Source of the DNA: Trichoplusia ni
Lineage: Eukaryota; Arthropoda; Insecta; Lepidoptera; Noctuidae
Length of the DNA stretch: 64,000 bases
Reading direction: 5' to 3'
NCBI RefSeq assembly: GCF_003590095.1
Contig: NC_039494.1
Span: 2,542,001-2,606,000 of the forward strand
The translations under genes were made by a program, and so were the position numbers. Position 1 is the stretch's first letter. Every line of letters begins with the position of its first letter. Of the stretch, positions 54,101 through 63,622 are shown one piece after another. The notes under the pieces were generated by a model. It saw nothing but the letters and a program-made list of their open reading frames with translations. It did not search any database and had not been told where the DNA came from.

Positions 54101-57100
54101 CAAATTACGACAAGTCGCGTTCAGTGTGTTTTTGGCAACGTGACGTCAACCACGCGGCCATCTGTGCAGTTGATAATATCCTCATATCGATGTCCTCTTC
54201 TTTCATTTTGCTAGGCGGTGGAATCCTCATGGACACCCGCCCCCGCAGGGGAGAGAACGGGTAGTGTTAAACTTACTGACTAAACCTAAACTGGGGGTGA
54301 CGTTAGCCACCCTTCGTTGCCGACACGAGGAACAGAGATAGCACCGAGGGGGTCACCAGCGCCCCGCCCAGCTCCATGTAGCTAGCAGTAAGTAGTACTG
54401 ACCGAGCATGTTCCACACGGCGAGCACGCGCATGCCGGCGGCGGCCCGCATGCGCGCGCGGTCGGCGCCGCGCCCCGCCCAGCTCCATGTAGCTAGCAGT
54501 AAGTAGTACTGACCGAGCATGTTCCACACGGCGAGCACGCGCATGCCGGCGGCGGCCCGCATGCGCGCGCGGTCGGCGCCGCGCCCCGCCCAGCGCTCCG
54601 CCTGCAGCGCCGAGGAGGTCACCAGCGCCACGCCCAGCTCCATGTAGCCCGACCATAGCTGACACACAACATACAGGGTGAGTTTCATGTACTCGGGTAG
54701 ATAATATGAATTAATGATTTAAAAAAAAATCTTGAAACCCACGCTTTTAAATGTCACTTCATTCAAATTTGTTGAAAAACGGTCTAGCCGTTTTTCTAGT
54801 TGTAAATTGCATTGTCATCGGGTTCGAATCTACCCTGAAAATTTCAGCCTGCCAGCTTATCGGGAAGTGCCTCAAAATGGAGTTACAAAAATCCAACCGA
54901 AATGAACAAACAAGAAAAGTGAGTGCATTAAACGTGGGAAAAATAATGTGACATGAGATGACAGTACGGACTGTATAAAATTAGAATAGATTAGATGAAA
55001 AAAATACGCCATAAGTTTCACAGCGTCGTTCTTCGAGTATGCCCAATTATTGTGTTGCATTGTCGCGCCCGACGATTGAACAAATCAAAACTACGTAAAA
55101 CACAATTGTGAATAGATGTGATATAGCTCCCACTAATGTGGTTCAGCGAAAATTTATATTCTGACTTTGGTTTCCACATACAAAAAGGATGCTTCGTAGT
55201 TGCTGGCAAGACAGAACAGCTTCCTTAGGAGTTAGCTGTAATAGTAGAAAAAGTCTTCAGGATAATGCCTATAATATTGAACATACCTGAGTATCAAATT
55301 GTGGGGGTTCATCTCCCATAAATCTCTCGAGTAACGGTTGAGCGAGATCTTGTAGTGCGGATAGCAACACTTTACAGCTTTGCACTCGTAACACCATCCA
55401 GTCAGCAGGAAATACCTGACGACAAGCACAAATAAATGTTACAAGTACAAAATATTAACACATGCACACTAACGCATGATTATTAACCCTTGGACAAATG
55501 ATTTCAAGAGCTGTTGAATCGATGTTGAATGGCAGAAACAAAATATTATTAATTTGTTTGTAAACACCCTTTTTCTTCTCTTTTCATCTTGCTGTTCCCA
55601 TCTAACCATATAAAGTTTGATATTGGTGACAATATGGTGTAATTAATAAATATAAACTAAACTTACGTCCTGTTCAATAAGATGTCTAAATACAAGGAAA
55701 GCTCTCATCAAGAAGTCCTTCAGCGGTTTCCTATCGTGCGGGTGTGGCGCTAGGTGGCTCCACAGGCGTTGGTAATGGACTGGCTTGAGTAGTTCCATCA
55801 CACCTAGCAGACCAGCTACCATTGAACCCTGGAGAAGAAAGGCATGATTTTGAAATTGAAAACCTGGGTTTAACACATCGATTAATTAATCGATTGCACA
55901 TAATCTGAACAAGATATTCATATTCATTGTATTTAAAAAATACTTCGAGACTCTTTTGTAGCCATGGAACAGTTCTTTTTGTAAATTGTGTTACAATTTA
56001 ATCTAAAATATCACATAGATTACATTTTACGTACAACACACACTAATAAAATGTAGCAGAATCGACCACTCCTTTTCGACGCTTAAAATGGTAACACGTA
56101 AGTCAAACCCTGTGTTACCGACGTTTTATAAAAATTAAAAGTCAACAAACTTACGAGCACCGGCGAGTTCCCTCCAATAAGATGCAAGACAGTCTCAACC
56201 AACACATCTAAGGTATTCAAACACAGTACATCGACATCGGGATCTAACTCATCATCGTCCATCGGTCTATCGGGATCCTGTTTCTTCCACAGCAGGGCTA
56301 CTAACTCCCCGATCATTTCCGCACATTGAGGTAATTCGTCACGTCGAGCGAGGTGCACGCGAAGGTGATGGCAGGCGGTTGTTAGGATAATATTTCTAGC
56401 CTCTGTAATAAATGAAACGTCCATATAACTTGGGTATTTTTTTAGCCTGGCAATAATTTAACAATTTTCATAGCAGCAGAGTGAAATGACAGAACATCAG
56501 CTGATCGTTGAAATATTTACGTTTGGAACGCGTACTCCGCCCGTAGCACATGAATTCACACGCAGTATTTTCTAGCCTTTTCGAAGGGGTAAATGTATGT
56601 TAATGATATCTAACCCTTTTGAAAAGGCCTGAAAATAAATTGTATGGGTGTGCTGTGCAATGGCAGAACGTGTTGATTTGTGAATTTGTGATTATACCGA
56701 TGCGGCAGCCTGAAAATGTAAGTAAAGCGAAATGGATCTAAAGCATTAGTTAGTGCATTTTAAAGTCAATGTACAGCAGCGTATAGATGCAAGGTAAGTT
56801 GATTAGTTTAGCAAAAGTTTGCGCATGTAAGTACGGTTAGCAACATAAGTCGGTTAATACAAATAGATTCTGGAATGAATTGTGGTACGATAGGTTTGAT
56901 AGCTTTGATAAGTAGCTTAGTAGCGCCCGGGCCACACTGGAACGGTGACTGCGACGAGATGAAAACTTTATATCAGCGATACAATAATTTGAGGTATAAC
57001 AAGATTTTCGTTCATCGATGTCGGCTTATTAGTGAGAGATACTCATGGTCTATGCTAAAATCAATCTTAGTTGAATTATTTACCGTTGACATTGTTAAAC

Positions 57101-60100
57101 TTACGATATGAAGCTTTTTACTATCCTATAAAGTTACTTTATTACTAATCGATCGACTGAGAATAAAGACGTGTGCGTCACGGGGCGTTTGGCAAATGAG
57201 ATTGCTAAAACTAATCTTAGTTGAATTATTTACCATTGAAATTGTTAATCTTGTTAAATTACGAAGCTTTTTAGTTTCCCATAAAGAAGTTACCACTTAA
57301 CACAGATATAGTTAGTTCATAGTGTGGGTGTACGTGGTGTAGTGTCGCGTGTTACCTGGGTCCTCCCCGAGCGGGCCGCGCAGGATGTCCTGCACGGCCT
57401 GCAGGCGCGCGCGGGCCAGCGCGTGCGGCGGCGGCTGCTGGTGGTGGTGGTCCAGCACGAGCGCGGCCGCGCGCGCCGCCTCGCCCGCGCCCAGCGCGCC
57501 GCACACCTCGCGCGTCACCTCCGCCCACGACGACATCAGCGCCACCTGGTGTACAGCACGCTGTCATACTGGGTAATACTGATACACTGACATAATATAT
57601 ATGTATAGATCTTCTTATCGTTTTCACTTCCAAGCGCGAGCCCTAATGCGATTGGCTAATATGTATATATATGTGTAAACTTCATTGGTGCATGCGTTTA
57701 AAAAATGGTAAAAATCTTGGTATGTTTCTTTATATAAACACATACTGATTACTGAATAAATATTGATATATTTCAGTGGTAAATTTGATTAGAAAAAATA
57801 ACCTGTCTGTAAATGAGAACTCAAACGAACTGGAAACGAGAAATGAAAGCGCACTGAAATAGAATACTGATGAGTAAATCAAATTTTACTGATACTTTAA
57901 GAGAATTCTTCGCTTAATATAATGAAAAAATTGATAGTTGAAAAATGGGATATGAAAATCAGTTATAAAGCGAGTGTTAATTGCTGATCTTAGTCTTTAC
58001 AGTTCTGCTAGTGATGACTCATGTGGTGGGTATCGCAAGTTTTTTTGTTTTTTTTATTCAACTTGCTACTTTTTTATAAAGTAGGTATTTAAGGACACTT
58101 ACTTGAGCGGGCGCTAAGTGCTCCTTATACGGGTGTTGAGCGAAAGCTTTCAACGCATGCAGGGCAGCTCTGACATCCCTTCTAAAACTATCTTCATACT
58201 GCCCGCCGGTAGCCCTCGCGAACAGGCGTCGGGATCGCACCGCCAGTCGGAATACCGCGCCTAAGGATCGCAGGCATTTGCGGATGGGTTCCTGTCCTTC
58301 CGCACTCGCCGCCCATTCGGCACAGTGCTGGACTGATGATAGAAGACCCCTGGAGGAGAAAGAGACAGTTAGAGCCACTTTTTCTTTAATCAGTACAATA
58401 AAATTCAAACAAATCGTCGAATTGTTAAGAGCTGTAGTATAAGCTCAATACTCAATTATTTATTGCATTCAAAATTCATTAATGTACATCAAGGTCTTAA
58501 AATCTAATAATACAGAACGATTATGGACCCTGTCGGGCACAGCAATATCTTTGGAGAGAGAAAGCAGTAACAAATAGCCTTATATACATACATGGTACAT
58601 ATGCCTATCTAAAATTTTATTTTATCTTTTTATGTATTACATTAATAAATGCAAATGCATAATTTTATATATCATATGTAAGAAATATAATTATATGTAT
58701 TTATGTAGCTAAATACATTTTGACGTAGAATGTTAAAAAGAATACCTCGAAATCGAAAATAAGGCTTAAATACAAACAAGAGATTGTCCAAAAAGACTAG
58801 ATTCGTCTTTAAAAAATATTGCTTGTAGCAGATAAATATGAACAAATTAAATAGTGTTCCGATAATTATTGGAAGCTTAAGGTATTAGAAGAAACACATT
58901 TTAGAAGAAAAGGTACATCCTCAATCATACTCACTTGTACACCAGAGCCGCTGAGAAATGTTCTTCTATATACACATCGAGTACTGGTCTGAAATGCTGG
59001 AACCGACTCTCGTCTAACAAGCTGCATATCGATATTAATACCAAGAATACTGTGCCTGAATGTGGAGTGCTGAAAAATGGAGAAAAGGAAAAATATATAA
59101 AATCTGTGATGATCTTCACCTTCTAAATAGGCAACAGCAAACTGCATTGGTCAATAGATCCAGATTAGTACCAATATTTGTTAATATGGATCTTGAAACA
59201 ATGAACAATCTTTAAGATGCATACAAGAGTCTTATTGACCAGAAACAATACTCGTGATTTATTATCCATAATCAGTAATTTACTTACACAAACACACTTG
59301 CTCACACACGCACAAAATTTTGCTCTTATAACATTAGTGCGATATTTAAGTATCAGTGTCAGTGTAAGTAAAAAAAATCAAAGTTGTAGAATTATGGACT
59401 CCATCAACGTCGATTAACGTTGAAATTTACGTGTTTTCTAATTCCTTACATACAGGCTTAAGTCTACAATATGAAATCTTTACCTATTTCCATCTTCAGT
59501 CGAGAACAGCGCAAACAGCGCATCCAATACATCTCTTAGGAACTTAATGAGCTCTTCACAACTCAGCCCGTCGCCGAGCCTCAACACTCGCAGTAATGTT
59601 TCTTGCACCTTCTCAGGCCGAGCGCGCCACTGGAGTAATGCTAGGAGATCCTCTGTGAAAACAAGGAGAATTGGAATTAGATTTGACTTCATCAACATTA
59701 CTGTTAGAAAGCTTACATAATTACGCCATAATAATTATAATATGAATGTTGCTAACGCCAAGCTTTTAATAAGCTTTTAACAAGCAAATTTCTTAATAAC
59801 AGTTTTTATACGTAAAGAACGATAAACAAATATTACTGATTGCGTTCCACGCACTACATTAGATTAGAATATTCTTTATTGTACACCAAAGAATTACAGA
59901 ACTGTTTTTTTTTTCTACTAGAATAAAACTTTGATCACACAGAAGCACAACCGCTTTTGTACATTCTATTTTGTTACTGTACTATGTAAAAAGCGTTACA
60001 AACGATTTGATTAATTGTAACCTTTTTTGTAAGATTGTTTCTTAGCTACAGTACAAAACGGCATTATCAATTTAATACTATTTACTAAAAAATAGTTACA

Positions 60101-63100
60101 TAACTAGAACTTACCGTTTTGAGTTAACTTAGTTGAGCACAAAAGCGTGCTAATAGTGCAGTTTTCTTTGGAACTTCTTTGGAAGGAGGGGACTACGCCA
60201 TTCATAGACCCGATACGAGCGCTGTCAGCCGCACAAGATGGTAGCGATAGGTAGCAAGCTGATGTCAACCTGGGGAATTTTGTGGAGGTATTATATCCAG
60301 AAAATCTCAGTTCATTTCATGATATTCTTTAATTTTGTGGTCATTTTGAAAATACTATTTCTATAGGTTAGGAATTCACAAATAATATGAAATAGTTATT
60401 ATTATTAGTTTATTCATTGAAATAGTGGTGTATCGTATTAGATTTTTCTTAGCAATTTATAAATACCTGAAAACGTTCCATTTCCCTACAAATACACAAA
60501 AGTAAATGATATTTAAGGAAAGATCGTCCATCAATATATTTTACATATTTTGGTATAGCACTTACTTGGTAGGATCATCACATTTATACACGTAGAGCTC
60601 ATGCGCTCCGTCCCGCAAGGTGGCGCCACTGGCCTCCATGAGACGAGCGAACGCGAATCCAAAGAGTTTGCGTTCGGTTTTGTCTCTAGCTGTAAGTATT
60701 ATTTAATCGTTAAGATGTATGTTATCATGTCAAAGGCAGGCGCGTTTATTCTGGCCCAGATTAAGATGGATTTTTATGCTTATGGTTCGTAAACTGAACA
60801 ACGATTAAGTACATTTATACTTGTAGATGCGATATTTCTTTTATGTTTTTAATACATTTCTCAACAAATTCTTCCTCAAATCTATTTTCTCAAAGACGGA
60901 AGCCACCAATCACATCAACACGAATGTTTTGCGTCCTTGGCACTTACGTGCAATATCTCTAACGAATTGATCACAAAATATACTTACTGGAACAATGTCT
61001 GAACTCAATCCGCACATGAGCATTAGTGAAGGTCTCCAGCGGTACCGTCAGGCGCAGGTGTTCGCCCCACGCAGGGCTGTTGTTATGGTACAACACTACT
61101 GACTCGTAGGATGTGGATCCAGTACCACTCGCACCCCATACACATTCCTGTGGAGTGTAATTTGTAAGTAGAGTGTGTTTAGGCTTTTTTTAAGGGTTCT
61201 AAATACTGTATATTCCAAAATGAACTGGTGAAATCGTCTTTTTTTGAGAAACGTTTATTAGTACACAACAGGATTCATAGATGGCGCTATAACTTTAACT
61301 CTATTTAACAAAAAATATTTTTATTTACCGAGTTCGATTTCTGCAAGTTGGAAATTAATTGAGAACTATTAATATATCTCAAAACGTAGATGTAAATATG
61401 GCCTATTTTAAAAGCTTATTAGTAGACAAAATGATCAATAGATGGCGCTATACACTACTTTTAATTTTGTTTTATAAATCAATTGAGCACAAATACTTTC
61501 AATGATAGAGTATAAGGAAAATGAGTTTAATCTGCACACGAACTGCAAACTTAGCAAATACCGCAATGTATGACAGACCGTGACAATTAACCATACAAAA
61601 TACAAGGAAAACAAACACAAAGAAACTTACACTAATAACTTGCCCCGTACTATCATGCACAGTGACAGTAGCTAAAACATTCTTCGCCGTACTCTTCCCG
61701 CCCCTTTCGAACTCAGCTTTCTCTAACGTCAGGTAAAGGTCGTTGCGAACATCACCCGGCATGATGACGTCAGGGAAACCCCGCTTCGCTGTGATCGTAG
61801 CGCCGGACGACACTGCCTCTGTTATGCTGCCGGCGTTTGATAGCAGACGAAGAGCGACTACTATGCCTAAACAAAGGAAACAAAGAGTTTGAGTCATAAT
61901 GCTATCGGGATTTGGGGTATTTTAATTTGGACGTTCAAGGTCAAGTGTGTGCTAATTTTGGTCTAATTCTTTCCTGCATATGAAATAGGTTTTTGAATGT
62001 TCAATATTTATTTATTTACATTCGTGCTACGAGCTTTGTCTTGACTTAAAGTGCTGAATGCATGGATAGCCTGATAGATATGTGGTTGAGGTCTGAGGTT
62101 GTGCGAAACGAGTCGCGTGTTCGATTCCCGACTGATCCTGAGTCTAGTTGTTGTGTATGTGACTTGAATATTTCTGATACTCTTCGCGATGGAAGACTAA
62201 AATTCCTTAGGGCGGGATCGGGATCTTAGGAATCGTTTTAAAAAGAGAAAAAAGTACGCGTAGTGGTCAATGTTGATGATATTGCATCTCTTCATGTAAG
62301 AGTTTGTTTACTTTTGTAAACAGGCACCTATTTTTCCTTATCATATAGCATGTTTGCTGTATGATTTAGGTATCAACATCGTAAATGCCTAGGAGGATGT
62401 TTGAAAACCCAACATAAATATGTAAAATCTACGGATGCGGGATGTGAATTATCAGATTCATTTTACCATATGTCATTTCAAATAAGGAAAATATGTAATA
62501 TATTTTGCGGATCTTCAATGTCCGATAATAGTGATTGCAACACGGTTTGTTCATATATATTTTTTTAATTTATCCCTTATTATTGGAATGTTGAGATTTG
62601 ATATTAGATGTTTTTGTCTTATTATACCAGAAACCATACATTATATCGAATTCTCATATTTCTGGACTAAATGAAAATTAATGAAAAGAATATCTATCTT
62701 CAGTCTGCAACTTGAAATCTACATGCTTATCCTGTGACTGTTTCACCAACTTAAGAGGAACGAAACGAACTTGCATCCACATAATTAGGAAATTTACAAA
62801 CCTTTGCGATCTTAATTCGCCGTGAAACAACATCAAGTATAAATTATGTTAATCCGTAGTATTTATTGTATGTGACATGCTTTAATTAAGTATGCGAAAC
62901 AAATTGACTCCTTCCTGTAATTTGTATACGATACTATCTTAAACGTACCGAAACGAGGATGCTACTTATTATAGTCGATTTAGATTTTAACAAGTAGACT
63001 TATTATTTATTTTTCTATTTTTTCGAACCACACACCAGTACTACAAAAGATCGCCAATTTACTCGCGAATGGAACCTTTTGTTGTACACGTGAATAAGAT

Positions 63101-63622
63101 TTTGGGAAGAAGTCACAAACTATCATTTAAATATTTTTAACCGGCAAATCTTAAAGCCAATACAAATTTAGACACTCCTTATTTCGCTGACTCACACACA
63201 AAGGCAGATCTTAAAAAGAAAAACTCAATTCTTGTAGGACCACTTCATTATCCGCCTGTCATTATTTTATTCAATAAACATATGTATATACAAAAATAAT
63301 AAACTTAAAAAGCCACTTAGATATGCAGCGACAAATCGACATTCTCTTGTTTCGAACAACCGGTGTGAGACTGGTTTTAGTAGCAATAAATTACTTTAGC
63401 TAATGACGGCCAATATATTCAATGACTTAAAACAATTGTAAGTTTCTAAAATGTGTATGTATGTTGAATCTGTATGACAGTACTGTAGTGACTATTAATT
63501 AAGTTTTAACAGAGGTACTTACCATAGTTAGGTTGTCCAGGTAAAATATTACATTTGTTTGTCTGTTTCCTTATAAGCATATCATGTAATTGATGGAAGT
63601 CTTTCTCTTCACATTGGTAGAC
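45531..63622 (-). CDS. spg: DOCK3/4-type guanine nucleotide exchange factor (sponge-like), 28 exons, 5' part beyond the window
   Basis: A dedicator-of-cytokinesis protein: cytoplasmic, activates Rac/Rap GTPases through DHR-2, binds membrane phosphoinositides through DHR-1, and acts with ELMO and Crk. I traced 28 exons by splice sites and phase. They sum to 4533 nt, an open frame of 1510 residues ending in TAA at 45531-45533. The DOCK3/4 subtype, rather than DOCK1 (myoblast city), rests on stretches such as VIMPGDVRNDLYLTLEKAEF, VVLYHNNSPAW, FRHCSTRDKTERKLFGFAFARLM, STKLTQNEDLLALLQW and SLWIERTTLVTESTLPGILRW. Family members are about 1950-2030 residues, so several hundred N-terminal residues (SH3 and armadillo region) should lie right of the window. 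No internal stop or frameshift was found. Exons are often GC-rich in an AT-rich setting. Introns are short, the longest seen being 61867-63522. Confidence 0.93.
47100..47285 (+). mobile_element. Decayed LINE 3' end in a spg intron
   Basis: GAGAAGGGGCTATGCCCAGC followed by AATGGGAGGACAAAGGCTGTG and ATGATGAG is the well-known 3' terminus of lepidopteran LINEs ('ggcctatgcccagcagtggga...gctgatgatgat'). Upstream sequence is too diverged to translate. It lies in the intron 47035-47513, opposite to the gene. Confidence 0.55.
48222..52086 (-). CDS. spg: spg exons 16-23: DHR-2 catalytic GEF domain
   Basis: Exons at 51973-52086, 51645-51773, 51084-51278, 50478-50619, 49835-49995, 49460-49567, 48558-48871 and 48222-48311. 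This is the most conserved part of the family. It reads NFYKNEIDRKEMYLRYVYKL (lobe A), then WEKGLPLLRELATLYE and LEPEYFRVGFYGKGCPLFVR with NKQFVYRGQDYERI (lobe B), and the SLWIERTTL/LPGILRW block with ELRSLISQY, GGITKYEQAF and a conserved final helix (LVERFNQLRQNL) in lobe C. An AG acceptor before Y-I-Q-I-C-N-V restores the conserved DGQYIQ junction between 50478-50619 and 49835-49995, confirming the splice model. In DOCK proteins this domain expels nucleotide from Rac or Rap. Nothing suggests loss of activity. Confidence 0.92.
48950..49300 (+). repeat. Decayed dispersed repeat in the intron 48872-49459
   Basis: CTGGGTCTCCGCTTCCAGTC, TTACTGGGTGCAGCTAAGTA, ATGCCTATCTAATAACTTGA, CCCAGTTGGGCAACACGATA and TTAAGTGCCTTCCGAAACTC occur in the order of a repeat I recognise from noctuid genomes. 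No coding potential. Class (non-autonomous DNA element or LINE fragment) is not clear from this copy. Confidence 0.55.
52280..52313. repeat. Perfect hairpin, 13-bp arms, 8-base loop
   Basis: GCATGAAGGTATG, loop TAATGTGT, CATACCTTCATGC, in the intron 52087-52389 of the DOCK gene. All 13 pairs match. Confidence 0.7.
52390..60269 (-). CDS. spg: spg exons 5-15: central helical (armadillo-like) region between DHR-1 and DHR-2
   Basis: Exons at 60115-60269, 59484-59652, 58935-59069, 58103-58349, 57356-57545, 56155-56402, 55667-55828, 55287-55415, 54514-54658, 53508-53736 and 52390-52546. The phase chain is unbroken. Landmarks shared with DOCK4 are SSKENCTISTLLCSTKLTQN, RFQHFRPVLDVYIEEHFSAA, VFPADWMVLRVQSCKVLL, VDKLDSLVADNKADDHYRRL and VTRLLERLLDYRAVMQG. 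The 57356-57545 and 54514-54658 exons are extremely GC-rich and alanine/arginine-rich, with a histidine/glutamine/proline stretch (HHHQQPPP) in the first. The join LFDTV/LMERVS appears several residues shorter than my memory of the vertebrate DOCK4 segment. The middle region scaffolds DHR-1 and DHR-2 in known DOCK structures. The 54514-54658 exon abuts a perfect tandem duplication, described separately. Confidence 0.9.
54000..54170 (-). mobile_element. Decayed tRNA-headed SINE in a spg intron
   Basis: The minus strand starts ACTGCACAGATGGCCGCGTGG, close to the head of the 476-664 element (ACTGCACGGATAGCCGAGTGG), followed by TTGACGTCACG, GCGACTTGTCG and a degraded B box. It sits in the intron 53737-54513, in the gene's orientation. 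Confidence 0.6.
54361..54594 (-). repeat. Perfect 111-bp tandem duplication covering the end and donor of a spg exon
   Basis: 54361-54471 and 54472-54582 are identical base for base, followed by 12 bases of a third start. On the minus strand each unit holds the last 80-odd bases of the 54514-54658 exon, its donor CTCG/GTCAGT, and about 30 bases ending in CTACATGGAGCTGGGCG, which also resembles the 5' part of the same exon. Below 54383 a third, diverged partial copy of the exon's 5' half follows, so the exon has been copied locally more than once. The unit is 37 codons and remains open in the exon's own frame. Either a very recent duplication or an assembly artefact would explain the complete identity. 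Confidence 0.95.
54745..54910 (+). repeat. Dispersed lepidopteran repeat in a spg intron
   Basis: AAAAACGGTCTAGCCGTTTT, ATCGGGTTCGAATCTACCCT, AATTTCAGCCTGCCAGCTTA and TCGGGAAGTGCCTCAAAATG are phrases I recognise as one common repeat in moths. It is in the intron 54659-55286, opposite to the gene. GGTTCGAATCTACC resembles a B box but the family is not clearly a SINE. Confidence 0.55.
57054..57293. repeat. Diverged tandem duplication in the intron 56403-57355
   Basis: A segment of about 85-90 bases starting GCTAAAATCAATCTTAGTTG at 57054 recurs at 57204 (GCTAAAACTAATCTTAGTTG) with the shared run AGTTGAATTATTTACC and GAAGCTTTTTA, then ATAAAG and GTTAC. Spacing is 150 bases. There are scattered substitutions and small indels. 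Confidence 0.75.
59868..59915 (+). repeat. Short dispersed-repeat end
   Basis: TAGAATATTCTTTATTGTAC ACCAAAG is a phrase I know from many insect non-coding regions and is probably the 3' end of a retroelement. In the intron 59653-60114. Confidence 0.35.
60566..63622 (-). CDS. spg: spg exons 1-4 of the window: end of N-terminal helical region and DHR-1 (C2-like) domain
   Basis: Exons at 63523-63622, 61631-61866, 60988-61147 and 60566-60689 (entry phases 0, 1, 0, 1). The first gives VYQCEEKDFHQLHDMLIRK and ends in PNYG; it joins in phase to GIVVALRLLSNAGS, matching the DOCK4 segment just before DHR-1. DHR-1 then runs over about residues 55-210 of the visible protein: FPDVIMPGDVRNDLYLTLEK, an ECVWGASG loop, VVLYHNNSPAWGEHLRLTVP, FRHCSTRDKTERKLFGFAF and HELYVYKCDDPTK. 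In this family the domain is a C2-type fold that binds phosphatidylinositol trisphosphate. The first visible exon starts at phase 0 after an acceptor, so the true start codon is outside the window. Confidence 0.92.
61250..61465. repeat. Diverged duplication around TAGATGGCGCTATA
   Basis: TTATTAGTACACAACAGGAT plus TAGATGGCGCTATA at about 61256-61290 recurs as TTATTAGTAGACAAAATGAT plus TAGATGGCGCTATA at about 61418-61452, both followed by TTTAACT/TTTTAATT-like DNA. The copies are about 162 bases apart in the intron 61148-61630. Confidence 0.6.
62062..62235 (+). mobile_element. tRNA-headed SINE in a spg intron
   Basis: GATAGCCTGATAGATATGTGG with TTGAGGTCTGAGG (degraded A-box region), then GTCGCGTGTTCGATTCCCGA (B box), followed by a body with GGCGGGATCGGGATCTTAGG. 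It lies in the intron 61867-63522, opposite to the gene. Boundaries are approximate. Confidence 0.55.
62236..63522. other. Remainder of the largest visible spg intron
   Basis: AT-rich intronic DNA between the 61631-61866 and 63523-63622 exons. No repeat or nested gene recognised. Confidence 0.5.

Noticed and set aside
54303..54665. A 120-codon repetitive frame rich in Arg/Ala/His
   Set aside because: An off-frame reading of the tandemly duplicated exon; the real exon frame gives MELGVALVTSSALQAERW.
57324..57633. Plus- and minus-strand frames rich in Arg, Ala and Gly
   Set aside because: Shadows of the GC-rich spg exon 57356-57545.
60566..60689. A possible one-base frameshift inside the DHR-1 exon
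   Set aside because: On recounting the bases at 60655-60665 the exon is 124 nt and the frame is continuous through KLFGFAFARLM.
45531..63622. Assignment as myoblast city (DOCK1 class)
   Set aside because: VLYHNNSPAW, FRHCSTRDKTERKLFGFAF and STKLTQNEDLLALLQW are of the DOCK3/4 type; DOCK1 differs at these positions.
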